DNA of 14,895 nt from SHLJ01 sp041618535 (GTDB taxonomy: Bacteria; Bacteroidota; Bacteroidia; Flavobacteriales; Flavobacteriaceae). Under the pieces are notes generated by a model, which saw nothing but the letters and a program-made list of their open reading frames with translations, had not been told where the DNA came from and did no database searches. Position 1 is the first letter of the stretch. Every line of letters begins with the position of its first letter. Both the position numbers and the translations under genes were made by a program. This document shows positions 13,631-14,895 of this stretch, piece after piece. The DNA lies in assembly GCA_041618535.1 (NCBI GenBank), contig JBFKFP010000060.1:1-14895 (forward strand). The letters run 5' to 3'.

Positions 13631-14191
13631 GTGATTAATTCCAATCCAAAAAAAGGCAACCTTCTTATCGCTGAACCATCCATCCTGGGTGACCTCAGTT
13701 TTAATAGGTCGGTCATTCTCCTTGCCGATCATAACGATGAAGGCTCGGTTGGATTTATTCTGAATAAACCATTGGAATACACCCTTGACGAATTGATCCC
13801 GGAGGTAATGGCCGATCTTAAAGTCTACAACGGTGGGCCGGTAGAACAGGACAACCTGTATTTCATACATACCGTTCCTGACCTGATCCCAAATAGTATT
13901 GAGATTTCAAATGGCATCTTCTGGGGAGGCGATTTCAACACCATTGTGAGCGGTGTTAACAGCGGGGAACTGAACGACACCAATGTCAGGTTTTTTCTTG
14001 GTTATTCAGGTTGGGATGCCGATCAGTTGAGCGATGAATTGTCATCAAACTCCTGGATTCTGTCTGAAAATATTTATCAGTCGGGGATCATTGAGAAAAG
14101 CAATAATTCTTTCTGGAAGGAAAAAATGCTCGAACTCGGCGGAGAATACAGCATATGGTCTAACGCTCCCGAAAACCCCTCCTATAACTAG
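13631..14191 (+). CDS. YqgE/AlgH family protein (DUF179)
   Basis: The 186-aa product belongs to the YqgE/AlgH (DUF179) family, conserved cytosolic proteins without an agreed function, tied to alginate regulation in Pseudomonas. Typical segments are KKGNLLIAEPSILGDLSFNR (residues 7-26), SVILLADHNDEGSVGFILNK (27-46), YNGGPVEQDNLYFIH (66-80), ISNGIFWGGDF (92-102) and FFLGYSGWDADQLSDEL (121-137). The start is GTG at 13631. Upstream the frame meets a TAG within eight codons and contains no ATG, and the GTG places the conserved KGNLLIAEP block at its usual distance from the N-terminus. Its stop overlaps the stop of the convergent aminotransferase gene. HU, yqgE and this aminotransferase side by side is an arrangement I recall from other Flavobacteria. 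Confidence 0.92.
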   Translation: MINSNPKKGNLLIAEPSILGDLSFNRSVILLADHNDEGSVGFILNKPLEYTLDELIPEVMADLKVYNGGPVEQDNLYFIHTVPDLIPNSIEISNGIFWGGDFNTIVSGVNSGELNDTNVRFFLGYSGWDADQLSDELSSNSWILSENIYQSGIIEKSNNSFWKEKMLELGGEYSIWSNAPENPSYN

Positions 14192-14895
14192 GCGGTTATC
14201 TTCCTGTTCAGTTCGGTATTGAGAATATCGGCAAATTCCTTTTTAAATTCTTTCCACCTGTAACGGCCAACCGGTATTATACCTGAAATAACATTGGTAA
14301 GAAACATTTCATCGGCTTTCTGCAATTCAAACGGAGAGACCGTTTCTTCAACTAACTCAAATCCTTCGAGTTTACTGATGATCTCGATCAGCTGTGATCT
14401 CATTATTCCTTTGAGGCAGCCATCCGATAAGGGAGGAGTCTTCACCTTGTTTCCGAAAACTAAGAACAGATTCCCGTTTAAGCCCTCTACAACCATTTTA
14501 TTGGTGTTCATGAGCAGGCAATTATCGAGCCCCTGTTCATCAGCATATATACTGCCAAGGACATTTACAAGTTTATTGGTTGTCTTTAGTGTGGAGAGAA
14601 GCCCAGGAGCGATATAGTAATCCTTAAACAGATCAACCACATATTCGTTTTTATTCAGAAGGTATCCACTATCAGACAATTCACTTGCCATGATAAGGAA
14701 ATCGATGTCCTTAGATAGAGGATGATAGTAACCGCCAGGTTTGCGGCTTACAAGAATCTTTAGCCTTGCCGGGCGGCCTTCCAGCTTATTAGCCCTGACA
14801 GACCTGAGCAGTTGTTCCTCCAGGTATTCAGGAGTAAATGACATGGGGATTTCCATCCTGAGGATACGCATAGTGGCCATAAGTCGAAAATAATG
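14188..14895 (-). CDS. class IV aminotransferase (PabC/IlvE family), 5' end outside window
   Basis: A PLP enzyme of fold type IV, the family of branched-chain aminotransferases, D-amino-acid aminotransferases and 4-amino-4-deoxychorismate lyase. The frame stays open to the right edge: the five codons before the Met at 14880 read HYFRL, matching the family's conserved E-x-H-Y-x-R-L before MRILRMEIPM, so the start lies beyond the window. About 40 residues, with the first strand and the GDGLFET motif, are probably missing. Visible features are RKPGGYYHP, the PLP Lys in LSTLKTTNKLVNVLGSIYA, the cofactor Glu in MVVEGLNGNLF, and TPPLSDGCLKGIMR. The C-terminus has PFELQKADEMFLTNVISGI and a GRYR segment. 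In flavobacteria such genes are often labelled aminodeoxychorismate lyase, but substrate cannot be fixed from sequence. Its TAG overlaps the yqgE TAG as CTAG (14188-14191). Confidence 0.9.
   Translation of the reverse strand, partial: HYFRLMATMRILRMEIPMSFTPEYLEEQLLRSVRANKLEGRPARLKILVSRKPGGYYHPLSKDIDFLIMASELSDSGYLLNKNEYVVDLFKDYYIAPGLLSTLKTTNKLVNVLGSIYADEQGLDNCLLMNTNKMVVEGLNGNLFLVFGNKVKTPPLSDGCLKGIMRSQLIEIISKLEGFELVEETVSPFELQKADEMFLTNVISGIIPVGRYRWKEFKKEFADILNTELNRKITA

Noticed and set aside
14294..14617. 107-codon plus-strand ORF opposite the aminotransferase
   Set aside because: Antisense to a conserved PLP-enzyme frame; no recognisable domain.

Overview
The window looks like a piece of chromosome from a member of the Flavobacteriaceae or a close relative in the Bacteroidota. 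The evidence is the set of lineage-typical families (a DUF4290 protein next to murA, a small Lacal_2735-like protein, the Bacteroidota form of MurA with Asp at the usual Cys position), AT-rich leaders without clear Shine-Dalgarno sequences, and sites matching the Bacteroidota promoter TTG-N(17-23)-TAnnTTTG. I saw no rRNA, tRNA, insertion sequence, prophage or CRISPR array.

Positions 1-4873 form one plus-strand gene train. It opens with the tail of a TIGR03643/DUF2805-type protein, then folE (GTP cyclohydrolase I), a 74-aa basic protein of unknown function, an SDR protein lacking the catalytic Tyr, a thiol peroxidase of the glutathione peroxidase family, a 55-aa Lacal_2735-like protein, TspO, an SRPBCC-fold protein and a class I photolyase. 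From folE onward the gaps are 1-4 nt, or an ATGA overlap, so this is almost certainly one operon. Its theme is light and oxidative damage: DNA photorepair, peroxide removal, a tetrapyrrole-binding membrane protein and pterin synthesis. This is the most interesting part of the window.

Positions 4874-5173 are a 300-bp spacer with an inverted repeat. Next comes a two-gene unit (5174-7228): a secreted M20 amidohydrolase resembling AbgB, and a membrane-anchored flavodoxin-fold protein with a degenerate phosphate loop.

Positions 7238-9571 are a minus-strand housekeeping group (DUF493, DUF4290, murA, in transcription order). From a divergent promoter region, a tightly coupled plus-strand group follows: NadR-like ATPase, recQ-family helicase and fmt (9662-13052). 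Then come an HU gene with its own promoter and a strong intrinsic terminator, a YqgE/AlgH-family gene, and a convergent class IV aminotransferase gene that runs off the right edge and shares a CTAG stop overlap with yqgE. Several genes start at TTG or GTG.

The second half is ordinary conserved chromosome. The first 5 kb is where an under-described system could lie.
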